Shown here piece after piece: positions 27,490-36,872 of a DNA stretch of 64,000 nt. The notes beneath the pieces are model-generated. The model saw nothing but the letters and a program-made list of their open reading frames with translations, made no database searches and was not told where the DNA came from. Location: NCBI GenBank assembly GCA_963772515.1, contig CAVYXC010000002.1, forward strand, positions 1,132,900-1,196,899, written 5' to 3'. The number at the start of each line of letters is the position of its first letter. The stretch's first letter is position 1. A program made the translations under genes and the position numbers. This DNA is from JAFAHD01 sp963772515. Its GTDB lineage: Bacteria; Vulcanimicrobiota; Vulcanimicrobiia; Eremiobacterales; Eremiobacteraceae.

Positions 27490-28536
27490 ATGATCGTCAT
27501 CATCAGGCGCGGCGCGACCGACGCCCAAGCGCAAGAAGTGGTCGAGAAGATCACCGCGATGGGCTATGGCGTCAACGTGTCAAAAGGCGTCGAGCGGGTC
27601 ATCGTCGGCGTGCTGGGCGTGCGCGACAACAAAGAGATGCTCGCCGCGCAGCTCGCGGGCATCCCGTGGGTCGAACGCGTCGTGCCCATCAGCAAGTCGT
27701 ACAAGCTGGTCAGCCGCGAGGGTGCGCAAGGCGACACCGTCATACGATTGCCCAACGGCGTCGAGATCGGCGGCAATGCCGTGCACGTCATCGCAGGTCC
27801 GTGCACCGTCGAAGGACGCGACATGCTGCTACAGACCGCGCACGCCGTCAAGCGGTCCGGCGCAACGCTGCTGCGCGGCGGCGCATATAAACCCAGCACG
27901 TCTCCGTATTCGTTCCAGGGCATGGGCAAAGAAGGGCTTGAGATCCTCGCTGCCGCGCGCGAGGAGACGGGTCTGCCGATCATCACCGAAGTGATGGACC
28001 CGCGCGACGTCGCGATGGTCGAAACGTACGCCGACGTGTTGCAAGTCGGCGCTCGTAATATGCAGAACTTCAACCTGCTCAAAGAGGTCGCCAAGGCGCG
28101 CAAACCGGTGATGCTCAAGCGCGGCCTGTCCGCGACGATCGAAGAATGGCTGCTTGCGGCCGAGTACATCTTCGCGGGCGGCAACCACGACGTCATGCTC
28201 TGCGAGCGCGGCATCCGGACCTTCGAACCCGCGACGCGCAACACACTCGATCTGAACGCCGTGCCGTTGCTCAAGCAGCTGACGCACTTGCCGGTGATCG
28301 TCGATCCCAGCCATGGGACCGGCCGATGGGAGCTCGTCTCGCCCATGGCGCGCGCGGGCCTCGCGGCCGGCGCGGACGGGCTCATGATCGAAGTGCACCC
28401 GAATCCAGCCGAAGCGCTCAAGGATGGATTCGAATCGTTGACGTTCGAGAAGTTCGCTACCACCATGGATGGCATCCGGGCCGTGGCGCGTGCCGTGGGC
28501 AGGCCGGTCGCGTCCGACGTCGCTGCGACGGTGTGA
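27490..28536 (+). CDS. aroF: 3-deoxy-7-phosphoheptulonate synthase, AroF(I-beta) type (348 aa)
   Basis: First step of the shikimate pathway (PEP + erythrose-4-phosphate). ATG 27490 with AAGGAAG. An N-terminal ferredoxin-like regulatory domain of about 70 residues (IRRGATDAQAQEVVEKI) precedes the barrel. Barrel motifs: HVIAGPCTVE, GATLLRGGAYKPSTSPYSFQG, VLQVGARNMQNF, VMLKRGLSATIEEW, DPSHGTGRWE. The ACT-like N-domain usually mediates feedback inhibition by Phe/Tyr or prephenate. It overlaps tyrA by 4 nt. Confidence 0.96.
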   Translation: MIVIIRRGATDAQAQEVVEKITAMGYGVNVSKGVERVIVGVLGVRDNKEMLAAQLAGIPWVERVVPISKSYKLVSREGAQGDTVIRLPNGVEIGGNAVHVIAGPCTVEGRDMLLQTAHAVKRSGATLLRGGAYKPSTSPYSFQGMGKEGLEILAAAREETGLPIITEVMDPRDVAMVETYADVLQVGARNMQNFNLLKEVAKARKPVMLKRGLSATIEEWLLAAEYIFAGGNHDVMLCERGIRTFEPATRNTLDLNAVPLLKQLTHLPVIVDPSHGTGRWELVSPMARAGLAAGADGLMIEVHPNPAEALKDGFESLTFEKFATTMDGIRAVARAVGRPVASDVAATV

Positions 28537-29461
28537 GCGCGAAGCCACGCTCCCACGGATTCGAGCGCTCCAACTTCCTGATCGTCGGCACGGGCCTTAT
28601 CGGCACCTCGATCGGGCTGGCGTTGCGGCGCCGCTTGCGCAACGCGAGCATTGCAGGCTGGGATCCGGTGCGGAGCCATTCCGCAGCCGCGCGGCGCAAA
28701 GGCGCCCTCGACCGCGTCGCCCCGTCACTTGAGGCGGCGCTCCCGGACGCCGAAACGGTCGTGCTCGCCGCTCCGCTCGGGGCGATCGTGCGCCTGCTGC
28801 CCACGATTCTCGCGCAGGCGCGAACGCGCGCCTTCATTATAGATGTAGCTCCGCTGCTCGCGCCGGTCGTGGCAGCCGCAACGCCGGCGTTGCGACGAGG
28901 CGGTCGGCGGGCCGCTGTTCGTCGCCGGACATCCGATTCGCGGGCGCTGAGTCGTCCGGCCCACGCGGCGCGGACGCCGGCATGTTCGAAGGCCGCCCGT
29001 ATGCCATCTTCGCGCCGGCCCAGAAGCACCGGGCGCTCGCGTGGCGTCGAGCGGAGGCGTTCGCCCGCCTGCTCGGCGCAGTGCCGGTACGCCTTGCGCC
29101 GCCCGAGCACGACCGGATCGTCGCGCTGACCAGCGCGCTGCCGCAGCTCGCGGCGCTCGCGCTTGCGCTTGCGGCCAAGCAGGCGGGGGGCCGCACCACG
29201 GCCTGGATCTCGGGCCCGGGCTTCGACGGTGCAACGCGCTTGGCGCAATCGCCGTTTTCGATATGGGAAGGAGCGCTGCGCGGCAATGCGCGCAACACCA
29301 CGCGCGCTCTACGAGCCCTGGAAGCGGCCGCGCGCACGCTCAGGCAAGCGCTTGAAACCGGAGATTTCGGCAAAATCGAATCATATTTCGCCCTCGCGGC
29401 CGGCGCCAGACGGCGGATTCTGGGTAAACCAGGCAGAAGGACCGCCACCCGTAATTCGTAA
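28533..29461 (+). CDS. tyrA: prephenate dehydrogenase (TyrA), frame broken twice
   Basis: GTG 28533 overlaps the aroF stop. N-terminal dinucleotide fold LIVGTGLIGTSIGLALRRRL with WD(P) at the end of strand 2, then VLAAPLGAIVRLLP. The middle is broken: +1 changes near 28900-28910 and 28933-28945 are needed to reach GGPLFVAGHP and IAGAESSGP(R)GADAGMFEGRPYAIFAP. That block holds the catalytic His in the VAGHP-AG motif. The C-terminal helical dimerisation part is intact. It oxidatively decarboxylates prephenate for tyrosine. Because both breaks are single bases within a conserved core, sequence error is likely. Confidence 0.8.
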
Positions 29462-29507
29462 CGCAGGGCAATCGACGCCCGCGATTTCACGCGTCAGAAG
29501 GAGACCC

Positions 29508-31145
29508 ATGCACCAACTGCATCGCAGCCTTGTCGGCGCCGTCTTCGTCGCGGCCGCCATTTTCGGTTTCGCCGCGAGCGCGAACGCAGACGCGACGGGC
29601 TACGCGCCGCCGAGCTTCGTCAACCAGGTGAAGCCCGACTATCCGGATAGCGCCCGCGCGGCGGCCGAGACGGGCGAAGTCAAAGTCAAGGTGCTGGTCC
29701 AGGCGGACGGCAAAGCCACAAGTTTCGCGATCTTCAAGTCGTCGGGTCACAAGGACCTCGACGACGCCGTGATCTCCGCAGTGAAGCAGTCGACGTACAA
29801 ACCGGCGATGAGCAACGGCAAGGCGACGCTCGCATATTTCGATATCACGTACAAGTTCACGCTGCAAGGACTCGCAGAAGACGAGGGCAGCACGAGCGCG
29901 TACGAGAGCAAACTCGCCGCCAATCCCAACGATGCCGCGGCACGGCGCGGTCTTGCGGTCGTGCTCATCAACAAGCACGACTACGCGCAGGCCGAAGACG
30001 TGCTCACCAAAGGCACGCAGCTCGATCCCAAGAACGCGACGTTCTGGTCGCTGCTCGGATTCGCGTACTACAGCGACGGCTTGCAGAACAAGAAGGACGA
30101 CCGCTACAAGCAGGCGGCCCAAGCGTACGATTCGTTCCTCGCGCTCACGCCTCACCCGGAGACGTCCGACGCGCGCAACGCCGCGAGCGCCTACGGCGAA
30201 TATGCGTTCATCCTGCTCGAGAACCAAAAGCCCGGCGACGCTCTTCCCTACGCGCAAAAGGCGGCCAACCTCGATCCGACGCAGACTCAGTACCACATCG
30301 AGCTCGGCGAGGCGCAACAGGGCATGGGCGACAATCAAGGCGCGATCGCGTCCTTCAAACAAGCGCTCCAGCTCGACGACAAGAAATCGGTCAACGTCAC
30401 CGCCCGCATCTACGCGGATCTCGGCGTCTCGCAGCTCGACCTCGGTCAAGAAGCTGACGGCATCGCGTCGATCAACCAGGCTGAGAAAATCTCGCCGAGC
30501 AGTCCGGTCGCGTATCAAGCGCTGGCCAGCTACTACATCCGCAAGGGCAAGCTCGACGCGGCGCTTGGACCGCTGAACCAATTAGCGCAGGTCTCGCCGA
30601 ACGAGCCGCAGGTGCAAGTCGACATCGGCGACATCTACGTGCAGAAGAAGGACTACGTCAAAGCGAAGGCTGCGTACGACAAAGCGCTTTCGCTCGATCC
30701 GCATAACGGCAACGCCCTCTTCGGCTCGGCGCAGATCGCGGCCGCCCAGGGGGACTTGACCACCACCCAGACCGCGTTGGCCAATGCCATCGCGGCCGCA
30801 CCTGCCAACGCGGCACCCTACAATGCCACCATCGCCGCGATTCTGCTCGGCCTGCCGGTGAAGGGCACTGACCCGACGCCGGACGCGATCAAATACTCGA
30901 CCGCCGCGACCACGGAAGACCCGACCTTCGCCAGCGGCTGGTACGACTTAGGGGTCGCGCTCGCACGCCAGAACAAGAAAGACCAGGCCAACACGGCCCT
31001 TCACCGGGCATTTGATCTGTACAAAGCGCAGAACAACACGGACGGCATGGCCGCCGTCAACGCACGCTACAAAGAGCTCAACGGCGCTGACCTCGCCGGC
31101 TATTCAGCGCCGCGCGGAGAGATGATCAATCAACCCGGCCATTAG
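29508..31145 (+). CDS. exported TonB-C-domain protein with TPR repeats (545 aa)
   Basis: ATG 29508 with AAGGAG. Signal peptide (cleaved near SANADA). Residues about 30-120 are a TonB C-terminal-like domain: PSFVNQVKPDYPDSAR, GEVKVKVLVQADGKA, LDDAVISAVKQSTYKPA. No transmembrane anchor or proline-rich spacer precedes it. The rest is about ten TPR units with NPNDAAARRGLAVVLI-type and LDPKNATFWSLLGFAYY-type helices. A soluble periplasmic scaffold seems likely, perhaps linking the Exb/TonB machinery that follows to partners. Domain order (TonB-C first, TPR after) is unusual. Confidence 0.75.
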   Translation: MHQLHRSLVGAVFVAAAIFGFAASANADATGYAPPSFVNQVKPDYPDSARAAAETGEVKVKVLVQADGKATSFAIFKSSGHKDLDDAVISAVKQSTYKPAMSNGKATLAYFDITYKFTLQGLAEDEGSTSAYESKLAANPNDAAARRGLAVVLINKHDYAQAEDVLTKGTQLDPKNATFWSLLGFAYYSDGLQNKKDDRYKQAAQAYDSFLALTPHPETSDARNAASAYGEYAFILLENQKPGDALPYAQKAANLDPTQTQYHIELGEAQQGMGDNQGAIASFKQALQLDDKKSVNVTARIYADLGVSQLDLGQEADGIASINQAEKISPSSPVAYQALASYYIRKGKLDAALGPLNQLAQVSPNEPQVQVDIGDIYVQKKDYVKAKAAYDKALSLDPHNGNALFGSAQIAAAQGDLTTTQTALANAIAAAPANAAPYNATIAAILLGLPVKGTDPTPDAIKYSTAATTEDPTFASGWYDLGVALARQNKKDQANTALHRAFDLYKAQNNTDGMAAVNARYKELNGADLAGYSAPRGEMINQPGH

Positions 31146-31349
31146 GCGTTTTTCATCGCCACACAACCGTTCGTTCCCGGTCTGCGGAAGCGGGCCGGGG
31201 ACGCGGTAGGAACGACGACGTGTCTCGTATAACCGGACAACCCGACGACGGCCGGGCCACCGCCCGCCTTCTGCATTTTAGGGTACCTCGCGCGCAGCCT
31301 CGGAGGCCTTTCCTGGGGCCGATCTCTAGCCCAAAGGGGAATTGCATTC

Positions 31350-32075
31350 ATGGAAAACCCATTAGTAGCGTTCTATAACTTCCTCAACGTCGGCGGATTC
31401 GCCATGTGGATCCTGCTGGTCATGTCGATCATCTCGATCGGCATCGTGTTTGAGAGATTTTTCTTCTTCTCGCGCCAGCACTCGGATCCGACGCAGCTCC
31501 TCAAGGAGATCGGCGACCGCGTTGCACGCGACGACATGAACGGCGCGATCGCTGTATGCGACCGCCATCATGGCATGTTGCCGAAGATCCTGCAGTTCGG
31601 ACTGTATCGGCACGAGAAGAGCCGCGCCGACATCAGCGACGCGCTGTCGATCGGTCTGCTCGAGCAGCTCAACGCGCTCGAGGCGAACCTGTCGATCATC
31701 GGCACGGTGGCCGTCATCGCGCCGTTCGTCGGTCTGTTCGGCACGGTGCTCGGCATCATCCGGGCCTTCCAAGACATCGCCCTCAAAGGCAACTCGACGC
31801 CGGCCGTGGTCGCGGCGGGCGTCTCGGAAGCCTTGGTCACGACCGCGGCCGGCCTCTTGGTCGCCGTCGTCGCAGTGGTGTTCTTCAACTACTTCAAGTC
31901 GCGCATCAAGGCGTACAATCAGGAGATGATCGTCGCGGCCAACAAACTGGCCGAGATGCTGCACTTCCATAACACCGGCTCGCCGATCCCGACCGAGCTG
32001 TACAATCCGCGCGCGACCGGCGGCAAGGCGCCCGCACCCGCCCCGCGGCCTTCAGGGCCGTCAGGCGGAGCCTAG
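31350..32075 (+). CDS. exbB: ExbB/TolQ/MotA-family proton channel (241 aa)
   Basis: Three membrane helices: residues about 17-38 (MWILLVMSIISIGIVFERFF), then 118-140 and 165-185. The core family motif is NLSIIGTVAVIAPFVGLFGTVLGIIRAF. It forms a pentamer around an ExbD dimer and uses the proton gradient to energise TonB. The C-terminal proline-rich tail is not conserved. About 200 nt upstream is gene-free, so it probably begins the exbB-exbD-exbD-tonB transcript. Confidence 0.92.
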   Translation: MENPLVAFYNFLNVGGFAMWILLVMSIISIGIVFERFFFFSRQHSDPTQLLKEIGDRVARDDMNGAIAVCDRHHGMLPKILQFGLYRHEKSRADISDALSIGLLEQLNALEANLSIIGTVAVIAPFVGLFGTVLGIIRAFQDIALKGNSTPAVVAAGVSEALVTTAAGLLVAVVAVVFFNYFKSRIKAYNQEMIVAANKLAEMLHFHNTGSPIPTELYNPRATGGKAPAPAPRPSGPSGGA

Positions 32076-32194
32076 GCAGAAAGGCCAGCACTCGAGGAAG
32101 CCAGGCGGTTTGCGACGCGCGAGCCGCCTGAGGAGCCAATCGCGTGTGAACCACGCGGGCGGCGCCAGCGACTCACGAGGCGAAAGCAAGTATT

Positions 32195-32632
32195 ATGGGA
32201 CTGACATCCACTGCTCAAAACACCGAGGTGATGGCGGAGATCAACATCACGCCGTTCACCGACGTGCTGCTCGTGCTGCTCATCATCTTCATGATCCTGG
32301 CAGCGCTGGCCGCTCCGCCCGGCTTCCAAAAGGAATTGCCGAAGAAGAGCGACGCGCCGACCAAGATCAACCAGAGCCAGTTGAAGCATCAGATCGACGT
32401 CGAGGTGTCCGCCAACAACCGCGTCTTCATCGACGGGCGGCAGACGACCGACGAGAGACTGTACGACGACATGGCCGCCGCGGTCAAGTTCCACAAGGAG
32501 AACGCGAACCGCGGCTATCTGACGCACATCTCGCTGGTCGCCGACTCGGCCGCGAGCTATAACACGATCATCAAAATCCTCGATGCCGCACGCTTGGCCG
32601 ACGACGACGACGTCGGCTTCGTGACGCAGTAA
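32195..32632 (+). CDS. exbD: ExbD/TolR biopolymer transport protein, copy 1 (145 aa)
   Basis: Short cytoplasmic N-terminus, then EINITPFTDVLLVLLIIFMI (single helix with the proton-carrying Asp in PFTDV), then a periplasmic TolR-like domain with a HQIDVEVSANNRVFIDG strand. Partner of ExbB upstream. A second ExbD follows 13 nt later, so the stator may be heteromeric. Confidence 0.92.
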   Translation: MGLTSTAQNTEVMAEINITPFTDVLLVLLIIFMILAALAAPPGFQKELPKKSDAPTKINQSQLKHQIDVEVSANNRVFIDGRQTTDERLYDDMAAAVKFHKENANRGYLTHISLVADSAASYNTIIKILDAARLADDDDVGFVTQ

Positions 32633-32645
32633 GGACGCATTCGCC

Positions 32646-33096
32646 ATGTCAATGGTAGGATCCAACCCAGAAGAAGATGTGATGTCCACGATCAACATCA
32701 CGCCGTTCACGGACGTGCTGTTGGTGCTGCTCATCATCTTCATGATCTTGACGTCGTTGTTGAAGCCGCCGCCGGTCCCCGAGGCGATCAACAAGCTCAA
32801 GGTGACGAATTCGCCGATCACGGTGATCATCGGGCACAACGCGCAGACCAACAAGGACGAGATCCAGGTCGGCGCCGAGATCGTGCCGGAAGAGCAGATC
32901 TACCAACGGTTCAAGACGTATTTCGACCAGTTCAATGATACGCAGACCGACATCATCATCAAGGCCGCGCCGACGGTGCATTACGGCACCGTGCTGCTAG
33001 TGATGGCCGCCGCGAAGGATCGCCGGTTTCAATCAGTTCGGCTTGGCGAACAAGGTGCACGGTACCGGCGACAACTCGATTCAGAGCCTCACATAG
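32646..33096 (+). CDS. exbD: ExbD/TolR protein, copy 2, frameshifted near its end
   Basis: Same family: STINITPFTDVLLVLLIIFM with the key Asp, then a periplasmic domain (SPITVIIGHNAQTNKDEIQV). At about 33018-33026 the frame runs on into the following tonB gene. A +1 change there gives the expected KDRGFNQFGLANKV end and the TAG at 33094-33096, about 149 aa. Without it one would read an ExbD-TonB fusion of 402 aa, which I think is artefactual: tonB has its own TTG start and ribosome site. Confidence 0.82.
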
Positions 33097-33128
33097 TCGG
33101 GTCCGACGGGCAGAAAGGAACCAGTAGT

Positions 33129-33854
33129 TTGGCCACGACCCCGAGCACGCAGCCGAAAGCGCGCATCACCCCGGCGCTGTTCACCAAGCGCGACCGCTAC
33201 GCGCTCATCTATCTTTCGGCCGGGTTCATCATCTTGTCGGCCCTCGGGCACTTCGTGCTGGGCGCGGCCGGCGAGCATTTCTTCCCGCAGTTCAAAGAAG
33301 AGGCGACGCCGCCGCCGCAAAAAGTCACCGTACAGACGCTGATCAAGCCGCCGCCGACGCCCAGGCCGACACCGAAGCCCACCCCGACGCCGCTGCCCAC
33401 GCCGACGCCGCCGCCGCTGAAGAATACCCCGCCGCCAGCGCATCTGAAGATGAACGTCTTCAAGACCCACAGCGATAGTGGCACTGGCCCCGCCGAGGTC
33501 GCCTATACCCCGCCGCCGCACGGCAGTGAGAACGGCGTGCCATCTGCTCCGCCCACGGAGGCGCCCACCGCCAACCCACGGCCTGTGGGTCCGACCACCG
33601 CGACTGACTCGGATTTCAAAAACCGTGTGATTCCCGAATATCCGGAGCTGGTCAAGGAGCAAGGCATCCAAGGAACGGCCGTCGTGGAGGTCACGATCGC
33701 GCCCAGCGGTGCGCTGCTCAACGCGAAGATCTACCAATCCTCCGGCAACCCGTTGCTCGATAACGCTGCGCTCAAGGCGGCGCGCGCGAGCACGTTCAAG
33801 GCCGCGACCTATCAGAACGACTATCTGATCGATTACGTCTTCCAGATCGAGTAA
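33129..33854 (+). CDS. tonB: TonB energy transducer, copy 1 (241 aa)
   Basis: TTG 33129 with AAAGGAACC. Cytoplasmic start, one membrane anchor (about residues 24-44, YALIYLSAGFIILSALGHFV), a Pro-Thr-Lys spacer (PTPRPTPKPTPTPLPTPTPP), and a C-terminal TonB domain (NRVIPEYPELVKEQGIQGTA to LIDYVFQIE). It transmits ExbB/ExbD energy to outer-membrane receptors such as the large one at 18210-21512. The uppP start codon follows the stop with no gap. Confidence 0.93.
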   Translation: MATTPSTQPKARITPALFTKRDRYALIYLSAGFIILSALGHFVLGAAGEHFFPQFKEEATPPPQKVTVQTLIKPPPTPRPTPKPTPTPLPTPTPPPLKNTPPPAHLKMNVFKTHSDSGTGPAEVAYTPPPHGSENGVPSAPPTEAPTANPRPVGPTTATDSDFKNRVIPEYPELVKEQGIQGTAVVEVTIAPSGALLNAKIYQSSGNPLLDNAALKAARASTFKAATYQNDYLIDYVFQIE

Positions 33855-34713
33855 GTGAGCCTCTTCCAGGCCATCATGCTCGGCGTCATCCAAGGTGTCG
33901 CCGAGCTTTTCCCTATCAGCAGCACGGCGCACACGCTGCTCATCTCGACGCTGCTCGGATGGACGCCGCCGAGCCTGCCGTTCGTCGCCATGCTGCACTT
34001 GGGCACGTTTCTCGCCGTGCTCATCTATTTCGCGCGCGATTTCTTCGAGATCCTGAGCGGGTCGCTCACCGGCTTTGGCGATCGTTGGAGCAAGCCGAAC
34101 GAGACGGTTGGCGTTGCTCGTGATCGTGGGGACGCTGCCGCTGGCGGTCATCGGGTATCTGCTTGAGAAGCGGCTCGATCCGCTCTATAGCCGGCCGCTC
34201 GTGGCGGCCGTGTGCCTGATCATCACTGGAGTCGTGCTCTTCGCGGTCGAGCGATTGCCGCAAGGAAAGGCCGATGCCGAGCAACTGAGCTGGGGCGGCG
34301 CGTTTTGGATCGGGCTCAGCCAGATCGCGGGCCTCGTGCCGGGCGGTTCGCGTTCCGGCTTTTCGATCGCGGCCGGCTTGCTTGCCCGTCTCTCGCGCGA
34401 GCAGGCGGCGCGCTTTTCGTTCTTGCTGGCCGGACCGGCCATCTTGGGCGCAAGCCTTTTCGAACTGCGCCGCATCGTACACCCGCACCCCGGCGCGGCT
34501 GCGCATGGCTTCGTCTCTGCCACCGCTGCGCCCGAACCGACGGTCATGATCGCTGCCGGCTTTGCGGCGGCGCTCATCTCGGGCTTCTTCGCCATCCGCT
34601 TCTTCATGCGCTATGTCGACCAGCATCGTTTGACGCCCTTTGCCATCTACTGCTGGGTGTTCGGGGCGGCGATGATCGTGTTGCTGCTAGCCCGGGGGCA
34701 CGCGCCGGCCTAG
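33855..34713 (+). CDS. uppP: undecaprenyl-diphosphatase UppP (BacA), frameshifted
   Basis: Recycles the lipid carrier for peptidoglycan and O-antigen. GTG 33855 directly after tonB. First conserved motif: LGVIQGVAELFPISSTAH (catalytic Glu and Ser). Second: PGGSRSGFSIAAGLLA. These lie in different frames. A +1 change between about 34070 and 34100 joins the ILSGSL region to RLALLVIVGTLPLAVIGYLL. Both parts are otherwise normal, with about eight hydrophobic segments, so the gene is probably functional and the base inserted in error. Confidence 0.85.
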
Positions 34714-34734
34714 GCTGCTTGGCCGTCCGGCCGA

Positions 34735-34763
34735 TTGCGCTCGGCCCGGCGCCGTACTATACT
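34735..34763 (+). promoter_or_regulatory. promoter of the second tonB-exbD unit
   Basis: TTGCGC (34735-34740), 17 nt, TATACT (34758-34763), just after the uppP stop. An AGGAGG ribosome site follows at about 34781-34786. This separates tonB copy 2 and exbD copy 3 from the upstream transcript. Confidence 0.65.
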
Positions 34764-34791
34764 GTAAGCGGGCGGGAGCGAGGAGGCCGAT

Positions 34792-35505
34792 GTGGCTCCT
34801 ACTGCTCGCACGCCCGATTCCCTCACCGAATATTCCAGACGCGAACGCAAAGCGCTCGTGTTATTGTCGCTTGCTTTCGTCGTCTTGTCGGCGCTGGCTC
34901 ATTTCTTGCTCGGCGGCGCGCTGACGCCGTGGTTCAAGCTGCACCCGATCCATGCCGACACGCAAACGCCCCAACCGATCATCGTCGAACGCTTCCCAAG
35001 ACCGACGCAGGCGCCCACGCCGCGGCCGACGCCGACTCCGGTGCCTGTGCACGTCCGCCAATCGCCGCAGCCTCTTGCGTCCTCGAACCCGCGGGCGACA
35101 TCGGCGCCCTTCCATCCGTCGCCGCCGCACGTCGGCAACGGAACGCCCGAACCAGGGGCTTCACCCGTTTCGAGTCCGGGTGACCAGCAGGCCACGTCGG
35201 CGCCGGCGACCGCGCGTCCAAGCCAGGATTTCGCACCCTGCCGTATGCTCCACAGGGTGGTCCCCGACTATTCCGATTCGCTGCGCGGCGAAGGCGTCCA
35301 GGGGACGGTGGCGATCATCGTAGCCATCGGTTCGGACGGCCAGGTGCTATCGGTGCGCGTCGGCGAGACATCGGGCAACGCGCTGCTCGACAACGCTGCG
35401 CTCAACGCGGCGCGCGAGAGCACGTACGCATGTCCGCCCGCAGATGGACGGCCGGCCGCGGACCTCTATCAGGTCATCTACACGTTCCAGCTCGACTCGA
35501 ATTAG
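34792..35505 (+). CDS. tonB: TonB energy transducer, copy 2 (237 aa)
   Basis: GTG 34792 after AGGAGG. Membrane anchor at about residues 21-42 (ALVLLSLAFVVLSALAHFLL), a Pro/Thr/Arg-rich linker, then the TonB-C domain (HRVVPDYSDSLRGEGVQGTV...LYQVIYTFQLD). It differs from copy 1 by two cysteines in the C-domain (PCRMLHR and TYACPP) that could form a disulphide. Directly followed by an ExbD but no ExbB, so it must share the ExbB at 31350-32075 or use one elsewhere. Confidence 0.9.
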   Translation: MAPTARTPDSLTEYSRRERKALVLLSLAFVVLSALAHFLLGGALTPWFKLHPIHADTQTPQPIIVERFPRPTQAPTPRPTPTPVPVHVRQSPQPLASSNPRATSAPFHPSPPHVGNGTPEPGASPVSSPGDQQATSAPATARPSQDFAPCRMLHRVVPDYSDSLRGEGVQGTVAIIVAIGSDGQVLSVRVGETSGNALLDNAALNAARESTYACPPADGRPAADLYQVIYTFQLDSN

Positions 35506-35517
35506 GGGAGGTGTGAC

Positions 35518-35940
35518 ATGACGATCGCGCGAGGATCCGACGACCATCTGATGGCCGAGATCAACATCACGCCATTTACCGATGTGCTGCTGGTTTTGCT
35601 CATCATCTTCATGATACTGGCGGCGCTTGACGTCCCACCGGGATTCCAGAAACAGTTCGCACCGCCACCGCAGCACCGTGAGGGCCAGCCGACGTCGTTG
35701 CACCAGATCGACATCGGCATATCGAAGAGCGGGCGCATCACGATCGACGGCACGCCGACGGTGTTTCGCACGCTGTACCAAGATGTCGCCGCCGCCGTTC
35801 ACGCTCACGAGAATCGGCGCGGCTACACGAAGCACATCGCACTGCTCGCCGATAAAGATGCGGCGTACGACACCGTCATCAGGGTGCTGGATGCCGCCCG
35901 GCAAGCGGGCGACGACGATGTCGGGTTCGTGACCGACTGA
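35518..35940 (+). CDS. exbD: ExbD/TolR protein, copy 3 (140 aa)
   Basis: ATG 35518 after GGGGAGG. EINITPFTDVLLVLLIIFMI again carries the key Asp. The periplasmic domain is closest to copy 1: HQIDI-I, DGTPTVFRTLYQDVAAAVHA, and a common DDDVGFVT ending. Its pairing with tonB copy 2 suggests a dedicated receptor. Confidence 0.92.
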   Translation: MTIARGSDDHLMAEINITPFTDVLLVLLIIFMILAALDVPPGFQKQFAPPPQHREGQPTSLHQIDIGISKSGRITIDGTPTVFRTLYQDVAAAVHAHENRRGYTKHIALLADKDAAYDTVIRVLDAARQAGDDDVGFVTD

Positions 35941-36084
35941 CAGGGCCTGTCAGCCCGCTTGCCAGGCGTGCCGGCGTGCCGGAAACGACCGAACTGACGG
36001 AACCGTGGAACTGGGCGCTGAAACGTCGCGTTATACGGTCAGCACCTGAAGCATCTCTCGCGTCTATGAAGGAGGCTCTTCGTC

Positions 36085-36792
36085 GTGAGAAGGTTCGTAT
36101 CGGCGCTTGCCATCACAAATTTCGCCCTCGCGTGCGTCTTCGCGACGTCCGCGCTTGCCGCTTCCACATTCTCGACCACGCTCGCTGCATCACCGATCAT
36201 CGTCGCGGGGCCGAACTCCACGCCGACGCCGTGTCCGCCCGGAGCGGTGTGCAAGCCGGTCGCGACACCGACGCCCTGCAGACCGAATCCGGCCGGCCCG
36301 CCCTGCGGCCCCACACCTCGCCCGACTACGACGCCGTGCCACACCGCGACCGGCGCGCCATGCAAAGACCTGCCCGACCTGGCTCCGTTGCCGCCGGTGC
36401 GCGTAGGCAGCCTCGCGCATCCACCGGTGCCCGCAACCACGTGGGGCTCGGGATTGTCGCTCACCGATGCCGATGCGTTCCTGAAATCAAACGGCCGCTG
36501 CGCGTTCAACATCTGGTATGAGTTCAAGAACATCGGCACGGCGACCGCCGCGCCCCCGTTCAAGAACCAGATCAAGGTGGATGGCGTGACGGTTGTCAGC
36601 ATCAACGGACCGTTTGCACCGCTGGCAGCAGGCGCCTCACGCGCGGTGCAGACCCAGGCGTATCTGCCCGGCGGCGTGCACCAGCTGTCGCTCGACCTCG
36701 ACAGTGGGAACGTGGTGATCGAGTCCAACAAGCTCAACAACCACGCCTCGATCAAATACCAGCTTGTAGGCAACTGCTCGGATCAGCGCTAG
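36085..36792 (+). CDS. secreted CARDB-like protein with Pro/Cys-rich linker (235 aa)
   Basis: GTG 36085 with AAGGAGG. Signal peptide ends near SALAAS. Residues about 45-95 are Pro/Thr/Cys-rich with CPPGAVC, CRPNPAGPPC and CHTATGAPC, which resemble repeated short disulphide loops. The C-terminal domain has DADAFLKSNGRCAFNIWYEFKNIGT and DSGNVVIESNKLNNH. This matches the CARDB beta-sandwich, where a terminal E-x-NN element is typical. Probably an extracellular binding or adhesion protein. It is followed by a terminator, so is a single unit. Confidence 0.65.
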   Translation: MRRFVSALAITNFALACVFATSALAASTFSTTLAASPIIVAGPNSTPTPCPPGAVCKPVATPTPCRPNPAGPPCGPTPRPTTTPCHTATGAPCKDLPDLAPLPPVRVGSLAHPPVPATTWGSGLSLTDADAFLKSNGRCAFNIWYEFKNIGTATAAPPFKNQIKVDGVTVVSINGPFAPLAAGASRAVQTQAYLPGGVHQLSLDLDSGNVVIESNKLNNHASIKYQLVGNCSDQR

Positions 36793-36815
36793 CTCGACAA
36801 AACCGCCAACTCCGC

Positions 36816-36850
36816 GAGTCCCCGGGTTCATGCTCGGGGACTCTTCCTTT
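36816..36850 (+). terminator. intrinsic terminator after the CARDB-like gene
   Basis: Nine-base-pair perfect stem GAGTCCCCG / CGGGGACTC with a 10-nt loop and a pyrimidine/T-rich tail (TTCCTTT). It separates the secreted-protein gene from the moaC operon. Confidence 0.75.
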
Positions 36851-36872
36851 GCCGCGGCGAAGGTGACCGCCG

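Noticed and set aside
30000..31100. DNA tandem repeat in the TPR gene
   Set aside because: The repetition is only at protein level (TPR helices); the DNA is diverged.
32646..33854. A single 402-aa ExbD-TonB fusion protein
   Set aside because: The junction is out of the expected ExbD frame; a single +1 change restores a normal ExbD end and TAG at 33096, and tonB has its own TTG and ribosome site.
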